From: Sepioteuthis lessoniana
Lineage: Eukaryota; Mollusca; Cephalopoda; Myopsida; Loliginidae
Length of the DNA: 64,000 bases
Direction: 5' to 3'
NCBI GenBank assembly: GCA_963585895.1
Contig: OY757921.1
Location: forward strand, 85,875,677-85,939,676
Shown here: positions 61,206-64,000 of the stretch, in pieces
Layout of the letters: every line of letters starts with the position of its first letter
How positions within the stretch are numbered: the stretch's first letter is position 1
Notes under the pieces: model-generated
Databases searched by the model: none
What the model saw: only the letters and a program-made list of their open reading frames with translations
Told to the model about the DNA's origin: nothing
Made by a program: the position numbers and the translations under genes

Positions 61206-61524
61206 AACCAAATAATTACTTGAAATCATTTGACTTTCACCAAATGATTGAATTGTATTAATTATGAATACTTGAAACCACTGTAGTAAGAAAACAAATG
61301 ATTTATATCAATAGAATTATTAATGTGTTCGATAGCAATAATTGGAATAATTTAACTTTGTAGAAAAAAAAGGCCATACTTATTTATGAGCAAACAAATT
61401 AGCTCTAACTTTTGAAAATAAAATTACTCACCAACTGCAAAGAAATGATTAAAATATTTTTAGTTAGATAACAAAGCCTGAAACCATTTAACTACATGCA
61501 AAAATTAGCTCTAAATTGTTTAAA
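61206..61524 (+). repeat. repeat G, about five degenerate units
   Basis: Recurring TTGAAACCA, AAACAAATGATTTATA and AATAGAATTATTAATG phrases following a SINE-C tail. Confidence 0.5.
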
Positions 61525-62184
61525 ATGTTACCTGCAAATTATTTGTTTACAAATCATATATATTTGATATGTATTTGTAATATAATTGCGGAGGGATTTC
61601 GTTTTATATATCTTGCCTTTCGGTTTAGTCAGGATGAGATCCTTTCGCTTAGTGCATTGGTTAGTTAGGTGCACACATTGAGCGTAGGTGTTCACGCGCT
61701 CGCGGTGCGGATGTGACAATCAGAGTGTCACAATAAAAATGCCAGATGGAATAAGGACCGGGAATGTGAATGACCTCATGCCCGGAAGCGCTGAGGATTT
61801 GGGAATTTGAAAAAAAAAAACAGTTGAGATTAAAACTCCGAACGTGAGTTGAGATTCGAGCCTAGAGGAAGGTAGTCGATTTTTGGTCTCGCCTTTTCGA
61901 GACCAGTTGGGGTCTACGAAATGAGCCGCACGTCGTGGAGTTAAATGGAAAAGTCAGCATAAAAAGAAATTTGTGTCTCTCTCTCCTCATGTCGAAAAAC
62001 CTTAAACTAAAAAGGTATTAAACAGTTTCGTATTTGAACCAATTTCGAGTGTTTTCGGATTCCTATATGCGTATGAACAATTGTGAACGTTTTCCGTATA
62101 TGTATGAATACGTCTATTTTACGTATTCGTATCTTGGTCGTATATTTTTGAACGTGGACCTAATGTTACTTATTTGGCTAGACA
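61525..62184. other. no gene recognised
   Basis: Moderate GC around 61640-61960 without ORF, repeat or RNA signature that I can name. Confidence 0.3.
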
Positions 62185-62245
62185 GGATTTGACATTGGCT
62201 GGCCGACAAGGGTTAATATGCCATAAAACCCAGCCAACCAACAAA
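62185..62245 (+). repeat. shared stem-loop tail, solitary
   Basis: GATTTGACATTGGCTGGCC ... GTTAATATGCCATAAAACCC then AGCCAACCAACAAATC. Confidence 0.55.
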
Positions 62246-62524
62246 TCATCAGAACTTCAATGGGGCTTGATGCATTTCACATTGCGCTAATAATAGAAGC
62301 AAGTCTTCATTTGCCAATCGTAGTAAAATATTCATTGTCCACCGGTAGTACACGGTAAAATGTCGTCGTCTGCAAATTGTAATCTGCAAATGAATTTTCC
62401 AAAAAACATGTTTTACTTGCCAACAGACGAATCATGAATTGACACATATCTTGCATATGCAAGTTTCAATGTATCAGCGTGCATACAACATTTTGTTATT
62501 AAATGTGGATTTAAATTTATTTTA
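62246..62524. other. no feature recognised
   Basis: AT-rich. Confidence 0.3.
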
Positions 62525-62760
62525 ATTAGCGTCACCATGTTGTAATGAATAAAGTTTTTGACTGTGGTCTCGAAGTAAGCGGGTTCGAACTACAATCGTT
62601 CTGTTACCTTTTCTTTTCGGAATAATAGCCTAGAAAAAGTTATGAAGTCGCTTATACCCAAGATATGGGTTTAATAGTATCACTCTTGTCCTTCTACAAT
62701 GATGGTTTTGGCTTTAAGTAACCCACAAACGTTCATACACCATAAAACAAAGTAACCAAA
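62525..62760 (+). repeat. SINE-C, diverged
   Basis: CACCATGTTGTAATGAATAA head, B box GGGTTCGAACTACAATCG at 62580-62597, ATATGGGTTTAATAGTATC, tail TTTGGCTTTAAGTAACCC. Confidence 0.68.
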
Positions 62761-62769
62761 ATCATTTTA

Positions 62770-62935
62770 TTCTTTCATGACGTATGAATCTTTGTGGGGT
62801 ATTCAATGCCAAAGTTATTCTGTTGAAGAACAGCAGTGATACATCTTAAACCATAGCTGGCAGTATAACCGGGTTCCCTCCTTATCTCTGCGTATTAATT
62901 CGAAAATTAAAGAAATAGTACAACTGGACTTTAAG
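62770..62935 (-). repeat. SINE-C 3' part, inverted relative to its neighbour
   Basis: CATGACGTATGAATCTTTGT, TATTCAATGCCAAAGTTATT (tail) and AACCATAGCTGGCAG. With the copy at 62525 it makes a tail-to-tail pair. Confidence 0.6.
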
Positions 62936-62954
62936 ATGTATCTTCAATATGTTT

Positions 62955-63245
62955 TAAATTCAATTGATTTCAATGACATGTCAACCCGTGTAGGATTATT
63001 TTATGCTAAGAGGTTTGAGAATCATGTAGAAGTTTACAAGCCAGTTTCTTTTTTGTTTTTGGCACACTAAACAGATATACTTGAGCTATAGATGCGACTC
63101 TAATAGATTCTATCACTCCAGGTCAGAGTCGACCTGGAAGTAATGGCATTGAAAAAGAAATTACCACTCCTTAGATCTCTGGAACCGAAGCGTCATCATA
63201 AGGTGCTATTAGTGTCATATCCAGGATGTTTTTTTGTAAGGTGTT
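62955..63245 (-). repeat. composite repeat E, worn
   Basis: Reverse tail at about 62965-63005 (CAATGACATGTCAACCCGTG), a lost minisatellite, and the head block CACTCCAGGTCAGAGTCGAC near 63115 to GTGTCATATCCAGGATG near 63215. Confidence 0.55.
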
Positions 63246-63389
63246 GCCAAATTCTTTTCACATAGTGCTAAAAAAGAAAGGAAGTATTTTCATTTTGAGA
63301 TGGCAATGTGAAAATAATGATATATTGGAGAGAGCTATCGTATTCTAACCCCACCGACAGGGAAGCTCAATTTTAAAGCCATCATTATA
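63246..63389. other. no feature recognised
   Basis: AT-rich. Confidence 0.3.
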
Positions 63390-63394
63390 TATAT

Positions 63395-63425
<31 letters not shown>

Positions 63426-63444
63426 AAGAGAGAGTGAGAGAGAG

Positions 63445-63525
<81 letters not shown>
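63390..63525. repeat. (TA)n(GATA)n(GA)n(TG)n compound microsatellite
   Basis: Four blocks in succession. The right boundary abuts the Tc1-like relic. Confidence 0.97.
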
Positions 63526-63526
<1 letters not shown>

Positions 63527-64000
63527 CAGAATCAGAATTAGGAATATTCTGGCATAATAATAAACGACTCTATTTCTGAACAAGATTAATATTATATTTT
63601 TTTTAAAAATAAACAAAATAAGAAGACAGACACAAAACAGTAAATTTACTCAATATATCGACCATTTTTTCAATTTTTGTTTCAACACGCAATCGAAACG
63701 ATTTTCATGCCTTCAAAATAAATTCTTCAGACATTTTATTCCATTCCTCCTCAATAGAACTCTTAAGCGAACCAATATTTGGATTTGTTTCATATTCTCA
63801 AACGCCCCATATATCGTAATAAAGGGTGTAAATGTCTGGGCTTGAATCTTGTTTAATTGCAGTCCTCACAGTTTTCACGTGAACTTTCAATTCATTAGCC
63901 TACATTCCTATTAACGTTGTGGGGTCCATCTTATTCACCGGAGCGAGACGTGTTAAAAAGCCTTCTTTTCATTTTTTTGTTCAATCCTCTACCACTAATT
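63526..64000 (-). pseudogene. Tc1/IS630-like transposon with deleted catalytic core, copy 2 (cut by window end)
   Basis: The minus strand reads MDPTTLIGM, stop, ANELKVHVKTVRTAIKQDSS, PDIYTLYYDIWGVFEYETNP, NIGSLKSSIEEEWNKMSEEF and VETKIEKMVDILSKF. The helix-turn-helix part (KTVRTAIK) joins directly to the PxxYxxYDIWG block, at the same point as in 25320-25790, so both descend from one internally deleted parent. Stops at several places. The N-terminal beginning is outside the window. Confidence 0.72.

Overview
The window looks like gene-free, repeat-saturated nuclear DNA from an animal. It is AT-rich, packed with (TA)n, (TG)n, (TTA)n and GATA microsatellites, and carries dozens of tRNA-derived SINEs, decayed non-LTR retrotransposons, Penelope-like elements (PLEs) and mariner/Tc1 relics. 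The set of families, especially one RTE-like LINE and a SINE with a tRNA-like head reading GGCCCAGTGGTTAGAG, is most like cephalopod (octopus-type) genomes. That assignment is inference from remembered family resemblance, not a database match. I found no host protein-coding gene, no intact tRNA or rRNA gene and no bacterial-type feature. Almost every open frame is either a transposon fragment or a translated microsatellite.

Layout. 0-3.5 kb: a Tc1-like transposase tail, a reverse-strand composite repeat, and an old RTE relic interrupted by a SINE with a perfect 15-bp target-site duplication. 3.9-11.7 kb: SINEs of several families, composite repeats, a possible LTR and low-complexity DNA. 11.7-15.5 kb: a 5'-truncated PLE end with a hammerhead-like motif, a frameshifted mariner, and a mini-PLE with inverted terminal repeats around a GIY-YIG remnant. 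18.0-23.97 kb: the richest coding-like region, an almost full-length RTE pseudogene followed by restriction-like-endonuclease (RLE) LINE copies in opposing orientations. 23.9-32.6 kb: more RLE-LINE tails, a Tc1-like relic, GATA arrays, a perfect 30-bp foldback, an inverted PLE-end pair and a Tx1-like reverse-transcriptase fragment. 32.6-38.4 kb: mostly unassigned, with a SINE, an unknown gag-like frame, a 194-bp tandem duplication and a second PLE lineage. 38.4-58.7 kb: a mariner deletion derivative, six RTE 3' fragments and many SINEs, then a 1-kb satellite. 58.7-64 kb: tandem SINEs, further composite repeats and a Tc1-like relic cut by the window edge.

Relationships. The LINEs (RTE with a TGA-repeat tail, RLE type with a TAA-repeat tail, Tx1-like) and PLEs are all dead here. 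The non-autonomous families outnumber them. Three of these (SINE-C, composite repeat E and the 57-58 kb satellite) share a 3' stem-loop tail, often followed by AACC/AAAC repeats, which suggests common mobilisation by one LINE. Hammerhead-like folds sit in the PLE terminal repeats. Family letters A-H are labels used only in this report: A, B, C, D and H are tRNA-headed SINEs, E is a composite non-tRNA element, F is the tail satellite and G is a second degenerate tandem repeat.
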